DNA from: Zooshikella sp050749885
GTDB taxonomy: Bacteria; Pseudomonadota; Gammaproteobacteria; Pseudomonadales; Zooshikellaceae
DNA length: 64,000 bases
Assembly (NCBI RefSeq): GCF_050749885.1
Contig: NZ_JBOIUB010000013.1
Coordinates: 75,062 to 139,061 of the forward strand
Direction of reading: 5' to 3'
Shown: one piece after another, positions 16,968 to 26,251 of the stretch
How the letters are laid out: every line of letters starts with the position of its first letter
Position numbering within the stretch: the stretch's first letter is position 1
Notes under the pieces: model-generated
What the model was told of the DNA's origin: nothing
Seen by the model: only the letters and a program-made list of their open reading frames with translations
The model's database searches: none
Program-made: the position numbers and the translations under genes

Positions 16968-18527
16968 TTAGCTATCAATATGAGGACCTGCCTGAATGAT
17001 ATCTTCAGATACCTCAAACTTTTTAAAGTTGTTAATAAACTGCTGTGCTAAGTCTTTGGCTGCATCGTCATAAGCTTGCTTATCTTGCCAGGTATCACGA
17101 GGACTCAATAAATTAGCATCGACACCAGACACTTGTGTTGGCACATCAACATTAATAATGGATAAGTGTTTAGTGGGTACTTCAGCAAGCTCACCATTTT
17201 GAATGGCGTGAATGACTGCACGAGTCGTTGGAATACTGAAGCGTTTACCGCCTTTGCCATAAGCACCACCTGTCCAACCAGTATTCACAAGAAAGACTTT
17301 ACTGCCAAACTCTTCAATACGCTTAATAAGAAGTTCAGCATACACGCGTGCTGGTCTGGGGAAAAAGGGAGCACCAAAACACGTTGAAAAAGTGGATTTT
17401 AACCCTGCTTCACTGCCCATCTCAGTAGAACCTACCAACGCGGTGTAACCACTTAGGAAATGATAAGCAGCAGCTTCTTTCGATAGTATGGATACGGGAG
17501 GCAGTACGCCTGTCATGTCACAGGTAAGAAAGATAATTGCGGTTGGCTCATCTGCACGGTTTTCGTGAACACGCTTGGATATATGCTCAAGGGGATATGC
17601 ACAACGACTGTTTTCAGTCATCGAAATATCGGCATAATCCGGCTCATTGGTATGATGATGAATAACCACATTTTCCACAATAGAGCCAAAGCGAATAGCA
17701 TTCCAAATGACTGGCTCTGTTTCATGGCTAAGGTTAATACATTTAGCATAACAGCCTCCTTCAAAGTTGAAGACGCTGCCTTTAGCCCAGCCATGTTCAT
17801 CATCACCAATTAAGTAGCATTGTTCATCTGCAGAGAGGGTTGTTTTGCCTGTACCCGATAAGCCAAAGAAAAGTGTTGTTTCACCGTTTTCCCCGACATT
17901 AGCAGAACAGTGCATAGGGAGGACATCTTTTTCGGGTAACAGGAAATTTTGCACAGAGAACATGGCTTTTTTCATTTCTCCGGCATAACGCATACCTGCT
18001 AAGAGTACTTTGCGCTTGGCAAAGTTAATGATAACGACGCCGTCAGAGTTGGTTCCATGTTTAGCGGGGTCACAAGTGAAGTGAGGGGCATTAAGAATTT
18101 GCCATGCTTCTTTACCTTGTGGGTTGTATGTTGATGGACGAACGAATAAGTTTCGGCCAAATAAATTATGCCATGCCGTTTCCGTCGTCATTTGAACAGG
18201 CAGGTAGTGCTCTGGGTCTGCCCCCACATGTAAATGCTGAATAAAGCGATTTTGTCCTGCTAGGCTTTGCTCAACCTCATCCCAGAGAATGTCAAACTTA
18301 TCAGCAGGGAATGGTCGATTAATAGAGCCCCAGTCAATGGCATCTGACGTGCTCGGTTCATCGACAATATAGCGGTCTTTGGGAGAGCGCCCCGTTCTTG
18401 CTCCGGTTTCAACGACTAATGCACCATTTGATGCTAAACGGCCTTCATTGCGTATTACTGCCTGCTCCACCAGCTGAGCCGCATGGAGATCTTCAAAAAC
18501 CTGAGGACCCTCTTTGCTATCAGTCAT
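16968..18527 (-). CDS. pckA: Phosphoenolpyruvate carboxykinase (ATP)
   Basis: PckA converts oxaloacetate and ATP to phosphoenolpyruvate, CO2 and ADP at the entry of gluconeogenesis. With the ATG chosen here (GAGG nine bases upstream) it has 519 residues. An alternative TTG two codons earlier lies only three bases from the ribosome site. The ATP-type P-loop GLSGTGKT is at residues 222-229, preceded by MHCSAN. Other conserved segments are ETGARTGRSPKDRYIV, FEGGCYAKCINLS and NTGWTGGAYGKGGKRF. In Pseudomonas and Escherichia the gene is also near hslO. Confidence 0.96.
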   Translation of the reverse strand: MTDSKEGPQVFEDLHAAQLVEQAVIRNEGRLASNGALVVETGARTGRSPKDRYIVDEPSTSDAIDWGSINRPFPADKFDILWDEVEQSLAGQNRFIQHLHVGADPEHYLPVQMTTETAWHNLFGRNLFVRPSTYNPQGKEAWQILNAPHFTCDPAKHGTNSDGVVIINFAKRKVLLAGMRYAGEMKKAMFSVQNFLLPEKDVLPMHCSANVGENGETTLFFGLSGTGKTTLSADEQCYLIGDDEHGWAKGSVFNFEGGCYAKCINLSHETEPVIWNAIRFGSIVENVVIHHHTNEPDYADISMTENSRCAYPLEHISKRVHENRADEPTAIIFLTCDMTGVLPPVSILSKEAAAYHFLSGYTALVGSTEMGSEAGLKSTFSTCFGAPFFPRPARVYAELLIKRIEEFGSKVFLVNTGWTGGAYGKGGKRFSIPTTRAVIHAIQNGELAEVPTKHLSIINVDVPTQVSGVDANLLSPRDTWQDKQAYDDAAKDLAQQFINNFKKFEVSEDIIQAGPHIDS

Positions 18528-19308
18528 TATCAATTACCTCGCCGGCTTTTAATACCGTTTTAGTTAATTCTTAAGTCCTGTGGCTTACATGACGACATGT
18601 TGTTTTCAGCATAGTGGTTTCAGGCTAAGTCGACAAAGGTTTAGTGTTACCCTTTACACAAATCATATTAGTGGACTTGTTTTCCTATTAACCAGATAAC
18701 TTCCTACCATTGCGTTGAGCATATTTCTGCTTGGTATTAAGTAGCATAGTTTTATAGGTGAAACTAATTCCATTATAAATGAGATGTTGCAGGGTGAGTG
18801 TTGAGTAGGAAAAAATCAATTTAGCTTTACCTTATTATGCCTTCTATTACACCATGTGGTTATACACTTTGTGATTAGCTATTGAGTATATACATACGCT
18901 GATAAGCAACAAAACTCAGTTTTTGTATGTGTTAAACCAAGTTCCATGATATCACCTCAAAAAACGTTCACTCAGGGCATACTGTAAGCGGTAGCATTAT
19001 GCCAAAAAAACATAGTTTGCGTTAAGGCAATTAGCAATAGATTAAGAAGCTTTATATCAAAAAAAAGGGTTTTTACTACGTTAATGGCTGTATGATATTT
19101 GTATTTCCTTAATATGGAGGAATGACTCTCGTTTTTGAGATGCCTTCAGTGTGTTGTTTATTGATTATTTTATCCATTAACGTTGAGTTAAAGAGCGCTT
19201 ACTCATAATAAAGTTTTTTATGTTTATTACACAAATAGACCAAAATGACCTATTTGTGCTCTGGGTATAACTGAGGTTACATGTCAGTTGCAGGGTATAT
19301 CGGCTCTA
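18528..19308. other. Gene-free region upstream of pckA
   Basis: About 780 bases, AT-rich, with no coding frame or RNA I can support. It should hold the pckA promoter. A GGCATA / TATGCC stem with a 16-base loop at about 18,978-19,005 is followed by a run of seven As, which does not fit a terminator on either strand. A separate perfect hairpin at its right end is listed below. Confidence 0.4.
19230..19258 (-). terminator. Perfect 9-bp hairpin downstream of the unknown 319-residue gene
   Basis: CACAAATAG and CTATTTGTG form a perfect stem with an 11-base loop, about 50 bases past the stop codon of the minus-strand gene to the right. On that strand it is followed by A-rich rather than T-rich sequence, so an intrinsic terminator is only tentative. 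Confidence 0.35.
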
Positions 19309-20268
19309 TTAAAGCCGCATGACAAGCCAGCGAGGTTGTGGAATGGCTTTGATATAACGTCGAGCGACTTTATCTTGATATAAAAACGCTGGCACCTCAG
19401 AGGTCTGTTTAAATCCAAACTGTTTAGGTAGTTTTGTATAAATGGATCGAGGTGGATTATGCGCAATGTCTTTTATTTTTTTTCCAGTTTCATCGGTGTG
19501 GAAGTAAATTTGAGTAATCCCTAATTCCTCTTTAATAAACTGTATTGCCGCAGCCAGTGATGCCTCAGCCCAAATGTGTTGGTAGGGCTGTAAACAGGTT
19601 TCGACGTAGCAGGAGAGTTCCTCATAATCTCCTCCAATGTCATACCATACATCACTTGGTTGAAGGCTGGGATTATTTTTACGCTTTGCTTTCAAGCGTT
19701 GATAAGCACTATATGCATCTCGTAGCCAGTCGTTCTGAACTTCTTCTATTAATGCTTCATTGGTATCCAGGTCAAAATCTAATCGGACCCAGGCCATTGT
19801 GTGTCGACCTTTAGTATTAATTGGGTGTATATCGGACGCAAAGGGACCTTCATCTCGGCAGGTTGGTTTTATCAGCGAATAGTATTTTTCTAAATGCTCG
19901 CCAGTAAAGTTGATTTGCAAGACTAAATTAGATTGGTTTCGGGATGTTTGGTCCCAGCCTCTATCACCATCTCCCCAACAGGCTAAGGTCAATGCAAAAA
20001 TGAATGGTTTTTCCAGCCAGCAACTCGTAAGCTGCTCCTGACTGATTTCACCTTGTCCATAAACTGATAATGCTTCTTTGACCGTTTTTTTAGCAAAAAA
20101 ATGACCAAACTGGCTCTGTTTAAGCTGACTTAGCTTGCAGGTTTGGCGTTTATTTTTATCCATTGCATAGCGTAGCAGATCAAAACAATATCGATCCTTG
20201 TGATAATAAAACAAACGTCGTTCTTCACCTAAGCAGGTAATAATCTCTTTTATATCTTTTGGTTTCAT
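19309..20268 (-). CDS. Conserved-looking hypothetical protein, 319 residues
   Basis: I do not recognise this family. The protein is soluble, without signal peptide or membrane span. It is rich in aromatic residues and Lys, with segments such as YHKDRYCFDLLRYAMD, CWGDGDRGWDQTSRN, WVRLDFDLDTNEALIEEVQNDWLRDA and IYTKLPKQFGF. The last part reads like an N-acetyltransferase-type tail (ITQIYFHTDETGKKIKDIAHNPPRSIYTKLPKQFGF), but no acetyl-CoA loop is visible, so I do not assign it. The codon usage looks normal for the region. It sits alone between pckA and hslO, an insertion relative to the usual pckA-hslO neighbourhood. No clear ribosome site precedes the ATG. Confidence 0.7.
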   Translation of the reverse strand: MKPKDIKEIITCLGEERRLFYYHKDRYCFDLLRYAMDKNKRQTCKLSQLKQSQFGHFFAKKTVKEALSVYGQGEISQEQLTSCWLEKPFIFALTLACWGDGDRGWDQTSRNQSNLVLQINFTGEHLEKYYSLIKPTCRDEGPFASDIHPINTKGRHTMAWVRLDFDLDTNEALIEEVQNDWLRDAYSAYQRLKAKRKNNPSLQPSDVWYDIGGDYEELSCYVETCLQPYQHIWAEASLAAAIQFIKEELGITQIYFHTDETGKKIKDIAHNPPRSIYTKLPKQFGFKQTSEVPAFLYQDKVARRYIKAIPQPRWLVMRL

Positions 20269-20845
20269 AATCTAGTGTCATTACGATCAATGTAAAAATA
20301 TGCATACGACAAGTGGCTCCTAAATGAGGCTGGCTTATAAAACAAAGCATAATGTGCACTCCTAAATTGCATTCTTGAAATACAAAACTTGATTGTTTTC
20401 TTCTGTTATCACTATGGGGGTAACAGGAGATAACAAAACATTAGAGTGGGCTCAGTGCCAAGCAGCTAAAACACAATCCCCAGGCGAGCTGGTAATGAGT
20501 AAGGTGTTAATAGGGCTTGTAATGATATAAGCCAGCGATGGAAAGCGGCTTATTAACTGAAAACGTATTTGGCAAGGAACCCCGTTGTGTCAATGAACAC
20601 ATGAGTATTTATCATTGTGGGCCTCCTTCTTTTGCAGATAAGTAGATTTATAACGTTGGAGTTAACGCGATATTTTACTGGTCAAATGAACTGTAAATTA
20701 ATACAAATCATTGCTCATCATGTGAGCAAACCGAAAGTGGCGAAAATATATACAGATTAATGACTAAATGCAACTATTACAGGGGACTTTATATATTTAG
20801 AGGGGGTATCGACGATGCAGACTATAGCCTGCATCGTACGGCTTA
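20269..20845. other. Gene-free region between hslO and the 319-residue gene
   Basis: About 577 bases with no gene I can support. It should contain the promoter of the minus-strand gene on the left and the 3' end signals of hslO on the right. TGTTATC and GATAACA form a loose inverted repeat near 20,405-20,434. Confidence 0.35.
20812..20837 (-). terminator. Perfect 9-bp hairpin at the hslO 3' end
   Basis: ACGATGCAG and CTGCATCGT form a perfect stem with an 8-base loop immediately after the hslO stop codon on the minus strand. No U-tract follows (CGATACCCCC), so it may be a factor-dependent terminator or a 3'-end stabilising stem. Confidence 0.5.
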
Positions 20846-21745
20846 CTAGTGAAGCGAAGTGGATGATGACGTATTTTCATCACCATCAAAAAGTTGGGAT
20901 ATATCTATTGCTGTGTAGTGGTAAGCATGGTTACAAAATTGACAGTGAAGAACCAGTTCCCCTTGCTCTTCCAATACACTTTCTGCTTCTTCACGACCAA
21001 TAGAGCGCAGGGCTACTGATGTCTTTTCTCGAGAGCAGTGACAATGAAATGCAACAGATTCTGCGGGAAAAACACGGACTGTCTCTTCATGATATAACCG
21101 GTGAAGCACAACAAGTGGTTCCAGTGTTAACAGTTCTTCTGGTTTTACTGTTTTAGCCAGGGTTGTTATGTGCTCCCACTTAAGTTCTCTTTGTTGGGGA
21201 TCAGTTTCCTGGGTTGCTGGAAGAGCCTGCAGTAATAAACCAGTTGTACGTTCATGGTCAGCAAACAGCCACATCTGGGTGGGTAACTGTTCTGACTGGG
21301 CAAAGTAGCTACTGAAACATTCCCCTAATGTGTCCCCATTAAGAGGTACGATACCTTGGTAACGCTTGCCTTGTTCTGGATCGATGGTAATGACCAAGTG
21401 ACCAGCAGGTAACAAGCTGCGTAGATCCATTTGCCGAATATCACCTTCCCAGCGAGCTAATGCTCTAAATTCATGCTTCTCATTACAGTCGACCATCAAT
21501 AAGTGGATAGGACCACTGCTTTTAGCTTGCAAGGTCATAACTCCAGCGAATTTTAATGTCGTACTCAATAAAATGGCTGCCGAGATTAGCTCTCCGAGCA
21601 GTTGTCTGATGGGCTCAGGATAGTCATGGGCTGCCAGGGCTTGTTGATAACTCTTTTCAAGAGAAACTATCTCGCCACGAATGTCTGTCTGCTCAAAAAG
21701 AAAGCGCTGAATTTGATCATGTTCACTCATAACACTATTGCTCAA
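20846..21745 (-). CDS. hslO: Hsp33 redox-regulated holdase chaperone
   Basis: This 299-residue protein is the oxidative-stress chaperone Hsp33. The zinc-switch cysteines are all present: Cys235-x-Cys237 and Cys268-x2-Cys271. Under oxidation they form disulfides and unfold the linker to activate the chaperone. The N-terminal folding domain has RFLFEQTDIRGEIVSLEKSY, typical of the family. Family members also influence EF-Tu degradation. In Escherichia hslO is followed by hslR and yrfG; here an RND efflux operon and a hydrolase gene separate it from hslR. Confidence 0.96.
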   Translation of the reverse strand: MSNSVMSEHDQIQRFLFEQTDIRGEIVSLEKSYQQALAAHDYPEPIRQLLGELISAAILLSTTLKFAGVMTLQAKSSGPIHLLMVDCNEKHEFRALARWEGDIRQMDLRSLLPAGHLVITIDPEQGKRYQGIVPLNGDTLGECFSSYFAQSEQLPTQMWLFADHERTTGLLLQALPATQETDPQQRELKWEHITTLAKTVKPEELLTLEPLVVLHRLYHEETVRVFPAESVAFHCHCSREKTSVALRSIGREEAESVLEEQGELVLHCQFCNHAYHYTAIDISQLFDGDENTSSSTSLH

Positions 21746-21920
21746 CTCGTTTAGTGAGGGGGCGAATTATAGGCATCCTGATACTTGAAGTCATGGGGTG
21801 AGTGGGAAAAGTTAAAGGAAGAATTAAGTATCGTTTTTTATGTGATGTTTAAAAGCCTAGTAACGTTAAGTTTAGAAAGTCTGTGGATGACTGTCAGTAC
21901 AGGTCAACATATAAAAAGAT

Positions 21921-21973
21921 CAATGTTGACAGTGAAAACATTCTTGAGTTATATGTTAGCAGTGTCAACATTG
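21921..21973 (+). promoter_or_regulatory. Candidate promoter between inverted TGTTGACA boxes, upstream of RND operon 1
   Basis: CAATGTTGACA (21921-21931) and its exact complement TGTCAACATTG (21963-21973) form an 11-bp inverted repeat. A third half-site, GTCAACAT, lies at 21903-21910. The left arm includes a consensus -35 TTGACA, and TTATAT lies 17 bp downstream as a possible -10. The arrangement suggests a repressor site overlapping the promoter of the efflux operon starting at 22049. The surrounding 300 bases contain no gene I can support. Confidence 0.45.
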
Positions 21974-22048
21974 TTTTATTCAGTACGACTTTGAGTACTG
22001 CCTACTGCAACATTTGTTTTTAGTCTCGACAACTCAACAGGCTTCGAT

Positions 22049-23143
22049 ATGAAACGTTCAAGAATACGGCTGTCACAACATACTACTAGGTTGGGCCGTG
22101 TGTTATGGATTGGGCTGTTAGGCTGTGCCTGGAGTCAGGCTCATGCGGATAGCAACTTGCAAGAGGTTAGCGTAAATAATAACCAACAGCCTGTTCGAGT
22201 TGTCGCAACCGCTGATGTGAAGCGTGAACTCCGTCAGTTACCTATTCGTACTGCAGGGCGTCTAAGCTACTCCGCAGAAACTCGACTGGCGTTTAAAACC
22301 AGCGGTCTTGTTAAGGCTGTGTATGTTGATGAAGGCGATAACTTTAATACAGGGGACTTGCTAGCGACGTTAGATAAGGAAGAAGTCAATGCTCAAGTCA
22401 GTTCAGCTGAGTCTAATGTAATTAAGGCTAAAAGGGATTTACAACGTTTAAACCGTCTCTATCAAAAAAAAGCGATCTCGTTACAACAACTGCAGGATGC
22501 ACAAACAGCCGTACGATTGGCTGAGGCAGATCTTCGTATTGCCCAGTTTAATCAACGCCATTCTGTTATCAAGGCTACCCAACCAGGACGGGTTTTACAG
22601 CGATTATTAGAGCCTCATGAATTAATAAGTGCAGGTACACCCGCCTTTTTTGTCGCTTTGGGTAAAGATCAGTGGGTTATGGAAGTGGGTCTGGCTGATC
22701 GAGATGTCGTTCGGGTGACTATTGGTGATAAAGCAGCCGTTCATTTTGATGCTTATCCAGAAAAAGTATTCCAGGGGCGTGTTAACCAAATTGCCGCAAT
22801 GGCTGACCCTAAGTCTGGGACGTTTAATGTCAAGGTTGAGTTAGATAAACCTCCTGTGGCGCTTAAGTCTGGACTTATTGGCCGGATGGATATTTTTCCC
22901 CATACCACCAAGCCACTTGCCTTTATCCCTGTTTCGGCAATGGTCACAGCCAAAAAAAATAAAGCGATGGTTTACGCCTTTGATGAACAAACACATCAAG
23001 TTCAGCAACATTGGGTGGACATCTCTGCCATGTTAGGTAGTGAGTTGGCAGTACGAAAGGGGTTGGACGGCGTACAACAGGTTGTCACTCTGGGCGCTAA
23101 GTATTTAGAAAACGGGATGCATGTGCGTCTCGCTGGGGAGTAG
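22049..23143 (+). CDS. RND efflux periplasmic adaptor (MFP) subunit
   Basis: This 364-residue protein is a membrane fusion protein that bridges an RND pump to an outer-membrane channel. A signal peptide (LLGCAWSQAHA) is followed by a lipoyl/hairpin region. LAFKTSGLVKAVYVDEGDNFNTGDLLATLDKEE is the first lipoyl half and the coiled-coil hairpin runs roughly residues 110-160. Beta-barrel and membrane-proximal parts close the protein. It precedes its RND pump by eight bases, so the two are one operon. No outer-membrane factor gene is present; a TolC-like channel elsewhere must be used. Substrate unknown. Confidence 0.9.
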   Translation: MKRSRIRLSQHTTRLGRVLWIGLLGCAWSQAHADSNLQEVSVNNNQQPVRVVATADVKRELRQLPIRTAGRLSYSAETRLAFKTSGLVKAVYVDEGDNFNTGDLLATLDKEEVNAQVSSAESNVIKAKRDLQRLNRLYQKKAISLQQLQDAQTAVRLAEADLRIAQFNQRHSVIKATQPGRVLQRLLEPHELISAGTPAFFVALGKDQWVMEVGLADRDVVRVTIGDKAAVHFDAYPEKVFQGRVNQIAAMADPKSGTFNVKVELDKPPVALKSGLIGRMDIFPHTTKPLAFIPVSAMVTAKKNKAMVYAFDEQTHQVQQHWVDISAMLGSELAVRKGLDGVQQVVTLGAKYLENGMHVRLAGE

Positions 23144-23151
23144 GTAGTGGT

Positions 23152-26100
23152 ATGAAACTAAATGGAGGCATGAAGTTACCGCAGTTTGCCGTTGTTAATT
23201 ACCAGTTTACGTTAATGGTTTTATTGCTGCTGGTGATATTGGGTGTGGTATCACTGATGACGATGCCGCGCTCAGAAGATCCACAAATCACCTTACCGAT
23301 ATCCACCATCATCGCGGTTTATCCTGGAACAGCTCCGCTCGATATGGAGCAGTTGGTTGTTGACCCCATTGAAGATGCACTTTATGCCCTGGATGATGTA
23401 AAAAAGCTCAAAACAACAATTAAAGATGGAGTCGTGACAACCCAGATTGAATTTCACGATATAGAAGATCCTGATGATTACTATGATGATGTTGTGCAGG
23501 CGATGTATCAGGCCAGAGAAGAGCTTCCAGATGATTTATTGCGCTTAGAGGTTTTGAAAGCATCACCTACGAATGTCAATATTTTCCTTACAGCGCTCAC
23601 TTCAGAACAGGCTTCATTTCGTGAGTTAAGAAGACTGGCAGAGCGCCTGGAGTTAAAGTTTGAAAAAGTATCTGGTGTAAAACAGGCAGATGTATGGGGA
23701 ATACCAAGCCAGCAAATTCAAGTGCGCGCTGATTTGGAAAAAATGCGTCAGTGGAATATTTCACTGGATACCCTGTTAAAGGCATTGGAAGCGGCCAGTG
23801 TTAATATCCCTGCGGGTCATGTTGATGCAGGGCAGGCTCGTTTTACGGTGCGAACCAGTGGTGATTTCAAGTCGCTGGATGCTATTCGTAAAACCATTGT
23901 TCGCGGAACGGACAAGCATGTAGTTTTTGTCAGCGATGTGGCTGATGTGCATTTTGCTGATGATGATCCCACACACTCAATTACCCATAATGGTAAACGA
24001 TCCGTTATTGTCTCAGTTAAACAGCGAGAAAAGACTAATATTTTTCATGTTCAGCAGGGCTTAACAGAAACGCTCTCCACATTTAAAAAAACATTACCTA
24101 AAACCATAAAAGCAGATGTTGTTTTTGATCAGACAGCCAGTGTTGATCAAATGCTGTCATTATTGCAAAACAACTTGTTACAAGGGTTATTGTTAGTGGG
24201 TTTGATTGTTTTGGCGGTGATTGGGCTAAAACAAAGCATAGTGATTGTATTGGCAATTCCTTGTTCAATGCTGGTGGCAATAGGTTGGGTGGACCTTGTA
24301 GGGTTTGGGTTACAGCAGATTACCATTGCAGGATTAGTCATTGCCTTGGGGTTATTAGTTGATAATGCCATCGTCATCACTGAGAACATTACCCGATTAT
24401 ATCGTCAGGGAAGAACACCCCTGCAAGCGGCCATTGAAGGGGCTGGACAGATGGGGTGGGCTGTTGCCAGTGGCACAATAACCACCGTATTAGCCTTTGT
24501 TCCCTTATTGATGCTGGAAGGTGGAACAGGGCGCTTTATCCGCTCTCTCCCTGTTACGGTTATTTTAACCCTACTGGCCTCGCTGATTATTGCACTTTCT
24601 TTTACGCCCTGGTTATCCAGTAAAATGTTGAAAAAAACAGATAACACGGGAACGCCTGGCAACGCTGATCAAAAAACCAGTGAATTAGAAGAAACACGAG
24701 TTGCTTTATGGTTGTCTGTCTTTACCAACCGTTGTTATGTGCCTCTACTCAATTGGAGTCTTAAGCACCCAGTATGGCTATTGTTGTGCGTGGTATTGAT
24801 ACTTTCCAGTAGCGTATGGCTATTTCCCAAAGTAGGGGTCAGTCTATTTCCAAAAGCTGAAAAACCCCAGTTAATGATTAATATTGATACGCCTGAGGAC
24901 ACCAGCTTTGATACCACTGGCAGCATAGCGCGTCAAGTTGAGCAACGATTAGCACAGTATGCAGGTGTACAGAGTGTTATAACCAATGTGGGTCGTGGTA
25001 ATCCTAAGGTCTATTACAATGTGGAGCCCAAGCGGGAACAACCTAATCATGCTCAGCTGTTTGTTCAGCTCTCACCGGATATGCAAGAGGAACTACCGGA
25101 ATTTGTAAATACGTTGCGTACACAGGTCGCTGAAATACCAGGGGCAGAAATTGCGGTAAAAGAGTTTGAGCAAGGTCCTCCATTAGATGCGCCAGTCGCC
25201 ATTTGGGTAGTAGGTGATCATATTCCAACGCTGAAAAAAATGGCGAATGCCGTTGCGGATATTATGCGAAGTACTCCAGGAGTCATTAATGTACGTAACC
25301 CCACCGGTGAATATAAAACGGATCTTAATGTTGCAATTAATCGAGATAAAGCCGGTTTACTGGGTATCCCTATTGTAAAAATAGATAAAACCGTCAGGAC
25401 GGCCCTGTCGGGCTCATCAGTTGGTACATTCCGCGATGAGCTGGGAGATGAGTATTCAATTGTTGTTCGTTTGGCTGATAATAATAAGCCCACTCTGGAT
25501 GATTTTGAGCGAATCACCGTAGCTTCTGTCACTGGCCAGTCTATTCCTCTACGTCAGGTAGCCCAATTACACTTCACCCCAGGCCAAGCCAGTTTTCATC
25601 ACTATGACTTAGAACGAACAGCATTGGTTACTGCCGATGTGGCCAGAGGGTTCCAGGTTGTTAATGTGACTTCTGCCATCGAAAAACAGCTACAGTCTTT
25701 AACGTGGCCTACAGATTTTTCTTATCGGGTGGGAGGAGAAGAAGAGAGCCGAGCAGAGTCATTTGCAGGTATTACTAAGGCATTATTAATCGCTTTACTG
25801 GGTATTTTTGCCGTACTCGTGCTGCAGTTTAAGTCATTTGTACAACCTGTCATTGTTTTTGCCGCTATTCCTTTATCCGTAGTGGGCGTTTTAGTGTGTT
25901 TGTTTGCTTCAGGAAACAGTTTTTCTTTTATGGCCTTTATTGGTTTTAGTTCACTGGTTGGGATTGTTGTTAATAACTCTATTATTCTTATTGATTATGC
26001 AAACCAACTGAGAGCGGATGGCCTATCTGTTGTTAATGCTGCATTAGAAGCAGGCAAAACACGTTTAGTGCCAATTGTACTGACAACGTTTACAACAGTG

Positions 26101-26250
26101 GGTGGCCTGCTACCGTTAACATTATCAGGTAGTAGTTTGTGGGCACCTCTGGGGTGGACAATTATGGGTGGTTTACTGTCATCGACGATGTTAACCATTG
26201 TTGTTGTTCCTGTGTTATTTAAGTTGTTGACCGCTGAGAGCAAAGAGTAA
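23152..26250 (+). CDS. RND efflux transporter permease subunit (AcrB family)
   Basis: This 1032-residue inner-membrane transporter has the RND layout: TM1 near residues 15-35, a large periplasmic loop, TM2-6, a second loop, TM8-12. The proton-relay segment in TM4 reads GLLVDNAIVI, so the AcrB Asp407-Asp408 pair is Asp-Asn here, as in many RND pumps outside the AcrB group. FVQPVIVFAAIPLSVVGV and GIVVNNSIILIDYAN are the corresponding C-terminal half motifs. The preceding adaptor and the following hydrolase gene (one base gap) indicate a three-gene transcription unit. Drug, lipid or signal export cannot be distinguished from sequence. Confidence 0.93.
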   Translation: MKLNGGMKLPQFAVVNYQFTLMVLLLLVILGVVSLMTMPRSEDPQITLPISTIIAVYPGTAPLDMEQLVVDPIEDALYALDDVKKLKTTIKDGVVTTQIEFHDIEDPDDYYDDVVQAMYQAREELPDDLLRLEVLKASPTNVNIFLTALTSEQASFRELRRLAERLELKFEKVSGVKQADVWGIPSQQIQVRADLEKMRQWNISLDTLLKALEAASVNIPAGHVDAGQARFTVRTSGDFKSLDAIRKTIVRGTDKHVVFVSDVADVHFADDDPTHSITHNGKRSVIVSVKQREKTNIFHVQQGLTETLSTFKKTLPKTIKADVVFDQTASVDQMLSLLQNNLLQGLLLVGLIVLAVIGLKQSIVIVLAIPCSMLVAIGWVDLVGFGLQQITIAGLVIALGLLVDNAIVITENITRLYRQGRTPLQAAIEGAGQMGWAVASGTITTVLAFVPLLMLEGGTGRFIRSLPVTVILTLLASLIIALSFTPWLSSKMLKKTDNTGTPGNADQKTSELEETRVALWLSVFTNRCYVPLLNWSLKHPVWLLLCVVLILSSSVWLFPKVGVSLFPKAEKPQLMINIDTPEDTSFDTTGSIARQVEQRLAQYAGVQSVITNVGRGNPKVYYNVEPKREQPNHAQLFVQLSPDMQEELPEFVNTLRTQVAEIPGAEIAVKEFEQGPPLDAPVAIWVVGDHIPTLKKMANAVADIMRSTPGVINVRNPTGEYKTDLNVAINRDKAGLLGIPIVKIDKTVRTALSGSSVGTFRDELGDEYSIVVRLADNNKPTLDDFERITVASVTGQSIPLRQVAQLHFTPGQASFHHYDLERTALVTADVARGFQVVNVTSAIEKQLQSLTWPTDFSYRVGGEEESRAESFAGITKALLIALLGIFAVLVLQFKSFVQPVIVFAAIPLSVVGVLVCLFASGNSFSFMAFIGFSSLVGIVVNNSIILIDYANQLRADGLSVVNAALEAGKTRLVPIVLTTFTTVGGLLPLTLSGSSLWAPLGWTIMGGLLSSTMLTIVVVPVLFKLLTAESKE

Positions 26251-26251
26251 T

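Noticed and set aside
21785..21994. 69-codon frame upstream of the first RND operon
   Set aside because: TTG start without ribosome site, and the frame overlaps the inverted TGTTGACA boxes and likely promoter.
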